Source: Bacteroidales bacterium (GTDB lineage Bacteria; Bacteroidota; Bacteroidia; Bacteroidales; UBA3824). From it: a stretch of 40,694 nt of DNA. The notes below the pieces were generated by a model. The model was given only the letters and a program-made list of their open reading frames with translations, was not told the origin of the DNA and made no database searches. Below, in pieces: positions 8,304 through 16,315 of this stretch (within the stretch, counting starts at the first letter, position 1; the number at the start of each line of letters is the position of its first letter). The stretch covers positions 1 through 40,694 of the forward strand of contig JAFXUC010000123.1 of assembly GCA_017535325.1 (NCBI GenBank). Direction: 5' to 3'. A program made the position numbers and the translations under genes.

Positions 8304-8350
8304 ATAAAAAAAAGCAAAATGAAAATACTTTTCACTTTGCTTTTTTTTTT
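8304..8350 (-). terminator. Terminator of the CBM48 gene
   Basis: AAGCAAAATGAAAA pairs with TTTTCACTTTGCTT (one mismatch, 3-nt loop), with T-runs on both strands. On the minus strand it ends the CBM48 gene and separates it from lptB. Confidence 0.8.
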
Positions 8351-8372
8351 GAAAGTTTCCGAAAAAAGAAAC

Positions 8373-8729
8373 CTACAACTCGATAACCGAGTTTTGATTT
8401 CCCTGTCCGTCGTCAACAACTTTACGGGTAGGATCGTTAATCCATGTCTGTCCGTCCAAAACATACTTGAACTGATAAGTTCCTTTTTTCAGTTCGATAG
8501 TAGCCTCGAAACCGCTGATTGTTTTGGTCATTTTTACCGCTTCTTTGTCCCAGTTGTTGAACTCGCCGGCAACGGCAACTTCTTTAGCATTTTGAGCCTC
8601 TTCGTTAGTCAACTGCAACAACACGGCAACTTTCGCAGATTTACCTGCTGTTTTCCCTGCTTTTGGTGCTGCTGCTTTTTTAGCGGCAGTCTCTTTTGCG
8701 GCAGTTTCCGCTTTTTTAGGTCTAGCCAT
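8373..8729 (-). CDS. CBM48/AMPK-beta-like glycogen-binding domain protein with Lys/Ala-rich tail
   Basis: A 118-aa protein. Residues 1-33 are almost only A, K, P, G, T and S, a basic disordered tail like that of histone H1. Residues 34-118 form an early-set Ig-like domain of the isoamylase/AMPK-beta type, with [11 protein letters not shown] at 51-61 and [16 protein letters not shown] at 85-100. The aromatic residues match the starch or glycogen binding surface of that family. No catalytic domain is attached. A likely role is binding glycogen or acting as a regulatory adaptor, but the partner is unknown. It has its own terminator. Confidence 0.85.
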   Translation of the reverse strand: MARPKKAETAAKETAAKKAAAPKAGKTAGKSAKVAVLLQLTNEEAQNAKEVAVAGEFNNWDKEAVKMTKTISGFEATIELKKGTYQFKYVLDGQTWINDPTRKVVDDGQGNQNSVIEL

Positions 8730-8776
8730 TTTTTTTATAGTTTAATTTAAAATATGTTAAAAAATTAATTACGATG

Positions 8777-8784
8777 CAAAGATG
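8777..8784 (-). promoter_or_regulatory. Possible CBM48 gene promoter
   Basis: The minus strand reads CATCTTTG, one base off TAnnTTTG, 48 bp before the ATG. No -33 element is recognised. Confidence 0.35.
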
Positions 8785-8823
8785 TAAAAAGTTAAAACAA
8801 AAAAGATAAAAAAAGTATTATGT

Positions 8824-9702
8824 TTATATTAACTTTTTGTTTCTAATCTTTTCCAACTCCGCTTTGTCTTCTTCGGAAAGATTTTTCGGAATGTAATATT
8901 TTATTTTAACAAACAAATCTCCAAAATGTCCTTCCGTATTATACACCGGCATTCCTTTTCCCTTGATTCTGAGTTGCTTGCCGTATTCTATTCCGGCGGG
9001 AACATTGATTTTGACATCGCCAGAAAGTGTTTTTACGATAATATCTCCGCCCAAAATAACGGTAAAAATATCGACAAAAATCTCGGTAAAAAGTTCGTCG
9101 CCCCTTCTGGTAAACATTCCGTCATTTTCGATTTTTACCCTGACATAAAGGTCGCCTTTTTTTCCGCCGGCGATTCCGGGGTATCCTTGTTCGGGAATTT
9201 TTAAGAGTTGATCGTTTTGTATTCCGGGCAGAATTTTTATCCTCAACTGGTTGCCAAGGACGGAAAGAATCCTCGTGCTTCCAAGATAAGCCTCTTTCAG
9301 CGAAATGGTGATGTTTCCTGAAAAATCCTCGCCCTTGAAAAGCGAGCTGTTGGAGAAAAAGTTTTTGAAAAATTCGGAATATTCGCCGGTTTTTTTCTTG
9401 AAATACTCAAAATCAAAATCGCCGAGGTCGTCTTTTTGGGCGTTTTTGGCGGTTTTCTGCTTGTAATAATCGGCGGTGTTTGCCTTTCCGTTGCGCATCA
9501 GGTCGAATTTCTGACGTTTTTCGGCGTTGCTCAAAACATCGTAAGCCTCGTTGATTTCCTTGAATTTTTCCTCAGCCTCGGCGTTGCCGGGATTTCTGTC
9601 GGGGTGATAAGTCATCGCAAGCCTGCGGTACGACTTTTTTATCTCGTCGGCGGTTGCCTCTGGCGTTACTTCCAATATTTTATAATAGTCCTTGAACTGC
9701 AT
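8824..9702 (-). CDS. CbpA-like DnaJ (Hsp40) co-chaperone
   Basis: A 292-aa J-domain protein that would stimulate DnaK ATPase activity. The J-domain is at 3-68 with HPD at 33-35 (TYHPDRNPGN). There is a linker, then two beta-rich substrate-binding domains from about 125 (FSGNITISLKEAYLGSTR) to the end. The four CxxCxGxG zinc repeats of true DnaJ are absent, so it belongs to the class B/CbpA group. It appears monocistronic, with its promoter in the short divergent region shared with the higBA genes. Confidence 0.92.
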   Translation of the reverse strand: MQFKDYYKILEVTPEATADEIKKSYRRLAMTYHPDRNPGNAEAEEKFKEINEAYDVLSNAEKRQKFDLMRNGKANTADYYKQKTAKNAQKDDLGDFDFEYFKKKTGEYSEFFKNFFSNSSLFKGEDFSGNITISLKEAYLGSTRILSVLGNQLRIKILPGIQNDQLLKIPEQGYPGIAGGKKGDLYVRVKIENDGMFTRRGDELFTEIFVDIFTVILGGDIIVKTLSGDVKINVPAGIEYGKQLRIKGKGMPVYNTEGHFGDLFVKIKYYIPKNLSEEDKAELEKIRNKKLI

Positions 9703-9730
9703 TTTTTTGTCAAAATTAATATTACAAGCG

Positions 9731-9738
9731 CAAAATTA
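9731..9738 (-). promoter_or_regulatory. dnaJ promoter, -7 element
   Basis: The minus strand reads TAATTTTG, 29 bp before the dnaJ-like ATG. A second identical motif at 9711-9718 lies only 9 bp from the ATG and seems too close. Confidence 0.5.
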
Positions 9739-9781
9739 AAAAAAGTTTTAGAAAAAATTTAAATATTATAGGATTTTTTAT

Positions 9782-9789
9782 TAATTTTG
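9782..9789 (+). promoter_or_regulatory. higBA promoter, -7 element
   Basis: TAATTTTG lies 24 bp before the higB ATG, inside the right arm of the inverted repeat. No good -33 TTTG is seen. Confidence 0.5.
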
Positions 9790-9812
9790 ACACGGCAAAA
9801 CTATTAATTAAA

Positions 9813-10109
9813 ATGAGAATTATTGCAAAAAGAACACTTGTAGAATATTATACAAAAAATCCGAAAGCAAAAACGGCATTGGAAAGTTGGTACGAAACAA
9901 CTTCAAAAGCCGAATGGAAAAATTTTGCAGATATTCAAAAAACTTTTGCAACAGTATCAAGCGTAGGAAACCACCGTTATGTTTTTAACATAAAAGGCAA
10001 CGATTACAGACTTATAGTCCTGATAAAATTTACCGTAAGCCACGTTTTAATACGGTTTGTAGGTACTCACGCTGAATACGACAGAATCAAAAACATTGAA
10101 AACTTATAA
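9813..10109 (+). CDS. higB: HigB-family toxin (type II toxin-antitoxin)
   Basis: A 98-aa protein of the HigB mRNA-interferase family (RelE-like fold), which cuts mRNA at the ribosome. Family features are WKNFADIQKTFATVSSVG in the middle, VFNIKGNDYRLIVLI for the core strands and the C-terminal end FVGTHAEYDRI, where His and Tyr are typical active-site residues. It is followed 6 nt later by an HTH antitoxin, the toxin-first order typical of hig loci. It is intact, so the pair may be functional. Confidence 0.9.
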   Translation: MRIIAKRTLVEYYTKNPKAKTALESWYETTSKAEWKNFADIQKTFATVSSVGNHRYVFNIKGNDYRLIVLIKFTVSHVLIRFVGTHAEYDRIKNIENL

Positions 10110-10115
10110 GAAAAT

Positions 10116-10481
10116 ATGGCAAAAATAAAATCGGAAGCGGCATACGACGTTGCATTAAAACGCATAGAATATTTAGAGGATTTTGTAGATGACGACACCC
10201 CTAAAAATGACGCCAATGCGTTAGAACTTGATATGCTGATTGATTTGGTGGAAGAATACGAGGCGGTTCATTATCCTATAGGAAAACCGTCCCTTATGGA
10301 AACAATTAAACTCCGTATGTATGAAATGGGACTCAACCTTAAAGGTATTGCAGGTCTTTTAGGAATCAGCGTACCAAAAATGAGCAATATCATACACGGT
10401 AAAACAGAGCCTTCCCTATCGCTGACACGGAGCATTTGTCAAAAACTAAACATTTCTCCCGAAATAGCCTTAGGAATGTAA
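10116..10481 (+). CDS. higA: HigA-family antitoxin, HTH-XRE
   Basis: A 121-aa antitoxin that would bind HigB and repress the promoter. The N-terminal part is acidic and helical (EYLEDFVDDDTP, LDMLIDLVEEYEAVHYP), probably for toxin contact. The C-terminal part holds an XRE helix-turn-helix at about 74-118 (LKGIAGLLGISVPKMSNIIHGKTEP). An ABC transporter gene begins 33 nt downstream with no strong promoter between, so read-through is possible. Confidence 0.9.
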   Translation: MAKIKSEAAYDVALKRIEYLEDFVDDDTPKNDANALELDMLIDLVEEYEAVHYPIGKPSLMETIKLRMYEMGLNLKGIAGLLGISVPKMSNIIHGKTEPSLSLTRSICQKLNISPEIALGM

Positions 10482-10514
10482 AAGGAAAAGTAAATTAATT
10501 TTTGTAAGAAAAAA

Positions 10515-11210
10515 TTGGCACTGATACAAGTAGAACATCTTTCAAAAACCTATAAAAAAGGCGATAACAAAATTTACGCGCTCAGAAACATAAATTTTGA
10601 CATTCAAGAGGGCGAATATGTTTCGATAGTAGGCAAGAGCGGTTCGGGAAAATCCACGCTTTTGAATCTCCTCGGCGGTATGGACACTTCCGCCGAAGGG
10701 GGCGTATATTATAACGGCAAAAACCTCTTGACAATGAGCGAAAAGGAATTGTCGTACCACCGGAAATTTACCGTCGGAATGATTTTCCAATCCTTCAACT
10801 TAATTCCCTCGCGTACGGCTATCGACAACGTAAAACTACCGCTGATTTTCAGCAATTATCCCATAATGCTAAGGGAAACAAGAGCCTGCGAACTGCTTTA
10901 CAACATGGGGCTTTACAACCGCGCACTACATTATCCGAGCGAACTTTCGGGCGGCGAAGCACAAAGAGTTGCAATAGCAAGGGCACTTGCAAACAAGCCG
11001 AAAGTAATTCTCGCTGACGAGCCGACCGGAAACCTTGACACCGCAACTTCGGCAGAAATCATCGGACTTTTGAAAATGTTCAACGAAAAACACAAAATAA
11101 CCATCATTATGGTAACGCACGACAAAGAAACGGCACACAAAGTTTCGCACAAAACGATACTACTTTCTGACGGCGAAATCATAAAAATCACTTCAAACCG
11201 CAACCAATGA
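10515..11210 (+). CDS. MacB/LolD-type ABC transporter ATPase
   Basis: A 231-aa nucleotide-binding protein of the FtsE/MacB/LolD group, which powers mechanotransmission exporters rather than solute import. Walker A GKSGSGKST is at 40-48, the Q-loop in GMIFQSFNLIPSRTAIDN, the signature LSGGEAQR at 144-151, and Walker B VILADEPTGNLD at 164-175. The only start I can support is a TTG at 10515, because a stop lies 21-24 nt upstream and no ATG or GTG precedes the conserved region. It overlaps the permease gene by 4 nt (ATGA). The substrate is unknown. Confidence 0.9.
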   Translation: MALIQVEHLSKTYKKGDNKIYALRNINFDIQEGEYVSIVGKSGSGKSTLLNLLGGMDTSAEGGVYYNGKNLLTMSEKELSYHRKFTVGMIFQSFNLIPSRTAIDNVKLPLIFSNYPIMLRETRACELLYNMGLYNRALHYPSELSGGEAQRVAIARALANKPKVILADEPTGNLDTATSAEIIGLLKMFNEKHKITIIMVTHDKETAHKVSHKTILLSDGEIIKITSNRNQ

Positions 11211-12547
11211 AAATTTCGGATATTATATTAATCGCCGCAGACAACCTCAAAAGGAATGTTTTCAGAACCGTGCTGACGGCTTTCGGCGTAGCAGTTGGAA
11301 TAGGCTCGCTCAGTTCGATGATTTCGTTGGGCAAAGGCGTTTCTACCAACATCTCAAAACAGATGGAAAGCAACGACCTTTTTACGGGACTTACAATGAG
11401 CAGCCGCAGCATCGATTTTGACGGCTCTTCCAACAAGACGATACTCTCAGACGAAAAAAAAGAGACCGTACCGCTAACAGACAGCATTTTAAACGAAATT
11501 CGCTCGTGGGAAGAGGTTGCAACCGCTTTTGCCGAGCAAATAAAACCAGCAACAATAAAACTTGAAGGTAAATCAGCCGTTACAAACATAAAGGCAATTC
11601 CGCTCGAAATGAGCAGTTTTTATCCTTTTAACAAAATAAATCCGGGAAGTTTTTACTCCTCGGAAAGCGAGCCGAGTGTTATCCTATCAAAAATAGTGCT
11701 TGACAAAATGGGCATAACCACCGCTCCGGATTCGCTTATCGGACAAAACATCGAAATCATAACCCGCGTTTTTGACTTGGACAAAATAGATTTGATAACC
11801 TCCAAGAAAAAACAACTTCCCGTAAAAAACGACACTACAATCCTGAAAATCAAAGGAATAGTGCAGACATCATCTTTTTCGGCGGGGATTTTCAATGACG
11901 GAATATTTTTGCCGCCTTTAACATGCAGTTTTATCCCGAGCATAGATTTGAGAAACGTTTACGACATTATCAACGGCGAGCAAGGAAAATACGGAAAATA
12001 CAACACCGTACATGTCAGAGTAAAAGATTTCAGTATGCTTAAAACCGTGAAACTCAGAATCGAAGACAAAGGTTTTTCGGTTTTCAGCATAGGCGACAAG
12101 TTGGAGGATTTTGAAAAAATATTTTTCATGCTTGACACCGTTTTGGCAGTAATAGGCTCTATTGCGCTGATTATTTCGGTTTTTGGAATCGTTAACACGC
12201 TAATAATGGCAATTTACGAAAGACGAAAAGAAATCGGAATTATGAAATCCCTCGGCGCAACAGCACGTCAGATAAAATTTATTTTTTATTTTGAAGCAGC
12301 GATAATCGGTTTTGTGGGCGGCGTATTCGGGGTTTTGTGCGGAAAACTCGTTTCGCAAGTCTCAGGCAACATTGCAAATTCGCAGTTAGGAAATTTTATT
12401 GACAGCAACATTGAATACTTTGCGTTTTCATGGGAAATTGTATTTTTCTCCATTTTGTTTTCGGTTGCAGTCAGCATTCTCGCCTCTATTTATCCTGCTG
12501 ACAAGGCTTCAAAAATAGACCCGTTGAATGCTTTAAGAAGGGAATAA
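11207..12547 (+). CDS. MacB-type ABC permease (FtsX domain)
   Basis: A 446-aa inner-membrane partner of the preceding ATPase. It has the MacB layout: an N-terminal transmembrane segment (VLTAFGVAVGIGSLSSM), a large periplasmic MacB_PCD-like domain to about 290, then three membrane segments in the FtsX domain. The last include IGSIALIISVFGIVNTLIMAI, the ERRKEIGIMKSLGAT coupling loop at about 340, and a final ASIYPADKASKIDPLNALRRE. No periplasmic adaptor (MacA) or TolC gene is adjacent, so the complex may work alone or with partners encoded elsewhere. Confidence 0.9.
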   Translation: MKISDIILIAADNLKRNVFRTVLTAFGVAVGIGSLSSMISLGKGVSTNISKQMESNDLFTGLTMSSRSIDFDGSSNKTILSDEKKETVPLTDSILNEIRSWEEVATAFAEQIKPATIKLEGKSAVTNIKAIPLEMSSFYPFNKINPGSFYSSESEPSVILSKIVLDKMGITTAPDSLIGQNIEIITRVFDLDKIDLITSKKKQLPVKNDTTILKIKGIVQTSSFSAGIFNDGIFLPPLTCSFIPSIDLRNVYDIINGEQGKYGKYNTVHVRVKDFSMLKTVKLRIEDKGFSVFSIGDKLEDFEKIFFMLDTVLAVIGSIALIISVFGIVNTLIMAIYERRKEIGIMKSLGATARQIKFIFYFEAAIIGFVGGVFGVLCGKLVSQVSGNIANSQLGNFIDSNIEYFAFSWEIVFFSILFSVAVSILASIYPADKASKIDPLNALRRE

Positions 12548-12549
12548 AA

Positions 12550-13143
12550 ATGAATTTTTTGGCTCACATATATCTTTCGGGAGACAATCCTTTGATTCAA
12601 CTCGGCAATTTTGCCGGTGATTGGATAAAGGGAAACATCACCTCGTCTGAAAAAAAATACCCCGCCGATATGGTTTTGGGTATCAAAATGCACCGCTTTA
12701 TTGACAGTTTTACCGATTCAGATTCAACAGTCCAAAAGTCAGTGTCAAGACTCAAAACAGATTTCGGGCTCTACGCTTCGATTGTCAACGATGTGGTTTA
12801 CGATTATTTTTTAGCAAAAAATTGGGAAAAATATTCTACGGAAAGTTTGGAGGAATACAGCAACCGCTTTTACGCCAACTGTCTGAAATACTTCGACATA
12901 CTGCCGCCTGAGGTAAAACTTATAATTCCTCATTTGATATTAAGCGGCAGACTTGAAAGTTACAAAACCCTTGACGGACTTCAAGCCGCGCTGAAAACGA
13001 TGTCAGAAAAAACCTCGCTGCCCGACCTCTCCGAAAAAGCAGTGGAAACGGTAAAAGTCAACACTGCGGCTTATCAGGAAGAATTTTCCGAGTTTTGGAA
13101 AATTATCCGACAAAAAACCGCAGAAAATTTTCTTCTAAAATAA
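12550..13143 (+). CDS. acpH: Acyl carrier protein phosphodiesterase (AcpH-like)
   Basis: A 197-aa protein of the ACP phosphodiesterase family (formerly DUF479), an HD-like fold that removes 4'-phosphopantetheine from holo-ACP. The hallmark start is MNFLAHIYLSGDNPLIQLGNFAGDW, with further conserved GIKMHRFIDSFTD and VNDVVYDYFLAKNW. The ATG is 2 nt after the ABC permease stop, so it is probably the last gene of that operon. Its 3' end overlaps the convergent outer-membrane gene by 9 nt. Confidence 0.88.
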   Translation: MNFLAHIYLSGDNPLIQLGNFAGDWIKGNITSSEKKYPADMVLGIKMHRFIDSFTDSDSTVQKSVSRLKTDFGLYASIVNDVVYDYFLAKNWEKYSTESLEEYSNRFYANCLKYFDILPPEVKLIIPHLILSGRLESYKTLDGLQAALKTMSEKTSLPDLSEKAVETVKVNTAAYQEEFSEFWKIIRQKTAENFLLK

Positions 13144-13707
13144 AATATTCAATCTCACAATCGGATTGGAGCCGTAGACGTTGTTGCTGAGAGCCGAAGT
13201 GTTGTTGAGGTTGAAAAGCAGCATTATATTAACTGAAACCACGTCGGAAAGTCTTTTTCTGTAACCAGCCCCGACAAGCACCGGCATATCCCAAGTCCGC
13301 TCTACATCGTGAGCATAATATCCGTCGTAATTCTTGAAATTCAAATACTGCGCCTCGGCATGAATTGTTAAACAATCAATAGGATAACATTCTGCATAAA
13401 CACCGCCTCCGTAAACGCTGTTGTCATAATCGTTGTAATTGTTTTTGTAATACTCGTAAGTGAAAATCACTCCGGCATTTACATACTGATTGAAACGGTA
13501 ACCGATACACGGATTAATTTCCACCGAAGTAACGTTGCCGAAACAAAGTCCGATGTTGCCGCCGAAAACTATATGTTGCCAAAACCAATCAGAGCGGCTT
13601 TGAGAAGTACGGCGAGAATTGTTGTCTTCAAAATTTTCGTATTGCGCGTTTGCGGCGTTTACGCAAAACAAAAGCAGTAATAACGCCAAAATTTTTCTTA
13701 ATTTCAT
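13135..13707 (-). CDS. Small outer-membrane beta-barrel-like protein, unknown role
   Basis: A 190-aa secreted protein with a clear signal peptide (MKLRKILALLLLLFCVNAANA, then Q). The mature part is rich in Tyr, Asn and alternating hydrophobic stretches such as VFGGNIGLCFGNVTSVEINP. It ends in RLNILF; a C-terminal Phe is typical of beta-barrel outer-membrane proteins. I do not recognise a specific family. It is transcribed toward acpH and overlaps its end by 9 nt; the promoter lies in the divergent region with gldF. Confidence 0.75.
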   Translation of the reverse strand: MKLRKILALLLLLFCVNAANAQYENFEDNNSRRTSQSRSDWFWQHIVFGGNIGLCFGNVTSVEINPCIGYRFNQYVNAGVIFTYEYYKNNYNDYDNSVYGGGVYAECYPIDCLTIHAEAQYLNFKNYDGYYAHDVERTWDMPVLVGAGYRKRLSDVVSVNIMLLFNLNNTSALSNNVYGSNPIVRLNILF

Positions 13708-13735
13708 GGTCTTTAAAGAGTTTTAAAAATTTTCG

Positions 13736-13743
13736 CAAAATTA
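13736..13743 (-). promoter_or_regulatory. Promoter of the outer-membrane protein gene, -7 element
   Basis: The minus strand reads TAATTTTG, 29 bp before the ATG at 13707. It lies 12 bp from the oppositely oriented gldF -7 element. Confidence 0.5.
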
Positions 13744-13755
13744 AATATAATTTTT

Positions 13756-13763
13756 TATCTTTG
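13756..13763 (+). promoter_or_regulatory. gldFG operon promoter, -7 element
   Basis: TATCTTTG is a perfect TAnnTTTG, 35 bp before the gldF ATG. A TTCG at the expected -33 spacing (20 bp) is a partial match. Confidence 0.6.
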
Positions 13764-13797
13764 CGCATTAATTTTAGGAAAAAAACGTTATAAAAAT

Positions 13798-14553
13798 ATG
13801 TTACCACTTTTAAAAAAAGAGTTGTCGGCGTTTTTCAGTTCTATAACGGGTTACATAGTAATCTTTGTTTTTTTGCTGATTAACGGCTTGGTTTTGTGGG
13901 TGTTCCACAACAACTTGAACATTATTGACAGCGGTTTTGCATATCTTGACCCGCTGTTTGAAATTTCGCCGTGGGTGTTTTTGTTTTTAGTTCCCGCCAT
14001 TACGATGCGTATGATTTCAGAAGAGAAAAAAACGGGGACAATAGATGTTTTGTACACCCAACCGCTCACTGATTTTCAAATAGTTACAGCAAAATATTTA
14101 GCAGGGCTAATTTTGATACTGATTTCTGTTTTGCCGACTTTGATTTACGCATACTCGATTTCGTTACTTGCTGTTTCAGCAGGACAGACTATCTCAGGAG
14201 CATCTCTTGCAGGCCTTGATTCAGGAGAAGTTTTCGGAGCATACTGCGGACTTTTTATGCTTGCCGCCGTGTATTGTGCTGTCGGTATTTGGGCATCGTC
14301 GCTCACTGAAAACCAAATAGTTGCATTTCTTTTAGCAGTTGGATTATGCTTTTTTATGTATTTGGGATTTGAGGCGCTGAGCAGTTTTTCAGGAGGTTTA
14401 GGATTGTTTTTATCAAACCTCGGAATAGATTCGCATTACAAATCCATTTCAAGAGGAGTTATTGACAGTAGAGATATAAATTACTTTTTGTCAACGGTAA
14501 TATTCTTTTTACTATTAGCAAAACACAAACTTCAATCCCGTAATTGGAAATAA
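13798..14553 (+). CDS. gldF: Gliding-motility-type ABC permease GldF
   Basis: A 251-aa polytopic inner-membrane protein of the ABC-2 type. The first segment FSSITGYIVIFVFLLINGLVL and the cytoplasmic loop MRMISEEKKTGTIDVLYTQP are characteristic of GldF. Five or six membrane spans are visible. In gliding Flavobacteria GldA-GldF-GldG form an ABC complex. In Bacteroidales, most of which do not glide, homologues are kept and their role is unclear. gldG follows 4 nt downstream. The ATPase GldA is not in the window. Confidence 0.88.
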   Translation: MLPLLKKELSAFFSSITGYIVIFVFLLINGLVLWVFHNNLNIIDSGFAYLDPLFEISPWVFLFLVPAITMRMISEEKKTGTIDVLYTQPLTDFQIVTAKYLAGLILILISVLPTLIYAYSISLLAVSAGQTISGASLAGLDSGEVFGAYCGLFMLAAVYCAVGIWASSLTENQIVAFLLAVGLCFFMYLGFEALSSFSGGLGLFLSNLGIDSHYKSISRGVIDSRDINYFLSTVIFFLLLAKHKLQSRNWK

Positions 14554-14557
14554 AATT

Positions 14558-16315
14558 ATGAACAACAAGACAGAAATAAAAAAGAAAAGTTTTCAAACAT
14601 TGCTGCTTTGGATAGCGGGAATATTGATAATCAACATTATATCGTCAAAATTTTTTTTCAGAATAGATTTAACAGACGACAAGCATTTTTCGCTGACAAA
14701 CTTTACAAAAGATTATTTAAGGGATTTGCGCGGCTCTGTAATGGTGCGTGTTTATCTTGACGGCGAAGAATTGCCGGTCTCGTTCAAAAGAATGAAAGAC
14801 GAAATTAAAAGCAAACTTGACGAATTTAAAGTTTACGGCGGCAACAAAATCGACTATATGTTTATAAATCCCACCGCAAGCGACAAAAAAGAAGTACGTT
14901 ACGGAATTTTCAAACAACTCTACGAACTCGGTTTAAAGCCCGTAGAAATTGACAATCAAACGCAGGAACAAACCACCAAAACGATGATATTTCCTTGTGC
15001 CGTAATCTGTTACACACTTGAAGGCAAGACAGGCGAAGACCTCCACGACACCACTTTGGTACGCGAAATCGGTCTTAACCTTTTAAAAGCCGACCCACAA
15101 CTTGCCGCCGGCGATGAGCAAAACATCTTCAACTCCGTGGAAACACTTGAATACGAGATAATTAACGCAATTTATAGACTTTCTGAAATTGAAAAACCCA
15201 AAATTGCTTTCATTGAAGGACACGGCGAGGCAGCGGAAGAATATTTGGTAGATATTTGCACGGAACTTTCTGATTATTATGACGTAAGGCGCGGCAATTT
15301 GAACACCGAACCAGATGTTTTAAAAAATTTTGCCGCACTTGTAATAGCAAAACCAACAAAGCCTTTTTCCGAAGACGAAAAATTTATTCTCGACAACTAC
15401 ATTATGAACGGCGGCAATGTTTTGTGGCTTTTAGATGCAACTTCTGCCTCAATGGATAGTCTTCAAGCAAACGGAATTTCAGCCGTTTTGCCGCTGAACA
15501 CAAACCTTGACGATATGCTTTTTACATACGGCGTAAGACTTAACGCAAACGTTATCAGAGATTTACAATGTGCGCCAATAGGTCTTACCGTTAACGGTTA
15601 CAACAATCAGCCACAAATAAAACTATTTTCATGGGACTATTTTCCTGTGATTTTGAGCCGCATTAAAAACCCGATAACCAAGCACTTAAACTATTTGCTA
15701 TGCCATTTTGCCGGGACAATCGACACCGTCGGCACCAATCTTCCGATAAAAAAGACCGTTTTGTTGCAATCAGGGAAATACAGTAAAATCAACAATGCAC
15801 CATTTTCTCTATCCTTTGAGCAAATAAGTCAAAAACCTGACCCTAACGATTTCAACAAGCCTTTTCAAACAGTTGCGGTTTTGTTGGAGGGAAATTTTGA
15901 GTCAGCATTTTCGGAAAGAAAAGGCAAAACTATTAACGGAAAATTCTATCCGTCAACAACTTCCGCAAAACCTTCAAAACAAATCGTGGTTTCGGACGGT
16001 GATATAATCATGAATGAAATTTCTCCAAAAGGCGAACCGTATCCGCTCGGTTTTGACAGAAATTCTCAAAACACTTTTAAGGGCAACAAAGAATTTATAA
16101 TAAACTCACTGAATTATCTTTCTGGCAACGAAGACCTTCTCTCGATACGTCTAAAAGAAATGAAAGTAAGAATTTTAGACAAACAACGCGCTCAAAAAGA
16201 ACGTATTTTTTGGTCATTTTTGAACGTTGTTTTGCCGCTTTCAGTGATTTCTCTTTTAGGCTTAGGAATTTATATCATAAGGACAAAAAAATATTCTAAA
16301 AAGAAAATAAAATGA
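14558..16315 (+). CDS. gldG: Gliding-motility-type ABC auxiliary protein GldG
   Basis: A 585-aa protein with an N-terminal membrane segment (LLLWIAGILIINIISSKFFF), a large periplasmic domain of the ABC_transp_aux type (KPKIAFIEGHGEAAEEYL, NGGNVLWLLDATSASMD) and a C-terminal anchor at about 549-575 followed by the basic tail KKYSKKKIK. This is the standard GldG layout. It is the middle gene of a tight operon and overlaps the DUF4340-like gene by 4 nt. Confidence 0.88.
   Translation: MNNKTEIKKKSFQTLLLWIAGILIINIISSKFFFRIDLTDDKHFSLTNFTKDYLRDLRGSVMVRVYLDGEELPVSFKRMKDEIKSKLDEFKVYGGNKIDYMFINPTASDKKEVRYGIFKQLYELGLKPVEIDNQTQEQTTKTMIFPCAVICYTLEGKTGEDLHDTTLVREIGLNLLKADPQLAAGDEQNIFNSVETLEYEIINAIYRLSEIEKPKIAFIEGHGEAAEEYLVDICTELSDYYDVRRGNLNTEPDVLKNFAALVIAKPTKPFSEDEKFILDNYIMNGGNVLWLLDATSASMDSLQANGISAVLPLNTNLDDMLFTYGVRLNANVIRDLQCAPIGLTVNGYNNQPQIKLFSWDYFPVILSRIKNPITKHLNYLLCHFAGTIDTVGTNLPIKKTVLLQSGKYSKINNAPFSLSFEQISQKPDPNDFNKPFQTVAVLLEGNFESAFSERKGKTINGKFYPSTTSAKPSKQIVVSDGDIIMNEISPKGEPYPLGFDRNSQNTFKGNKEFIINSLNYLSGNEDLLSIRLKEMKVRILDKQRAQKERIFWSFLNVVLPLSVISLLGLGIYIIRTKKYSKKKIK

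Larger units (their letters stand above)
9709..9791. repeat. 12-bp inverted repeat in the dnaJ/higB divergent region
   Basis: GTCAAAATTAAT at 9709-9720 is the exact reverse complement of ATTAATTTTGAC at 9780-9791. The copies lie just inside the dnaJ and higB ends of the region, and each contains a TAATTTTG promoter motif. It could be a HigA operator pair or just two similar promoters facing apart. Confidence 0.6.

Noticed and set aside
7466..8464. Upstream-extended LptB start
   Set aside because: The extension runs through the promoter, the CBM48 terminator and into the CBM48 coding region, and lacks family similarity.
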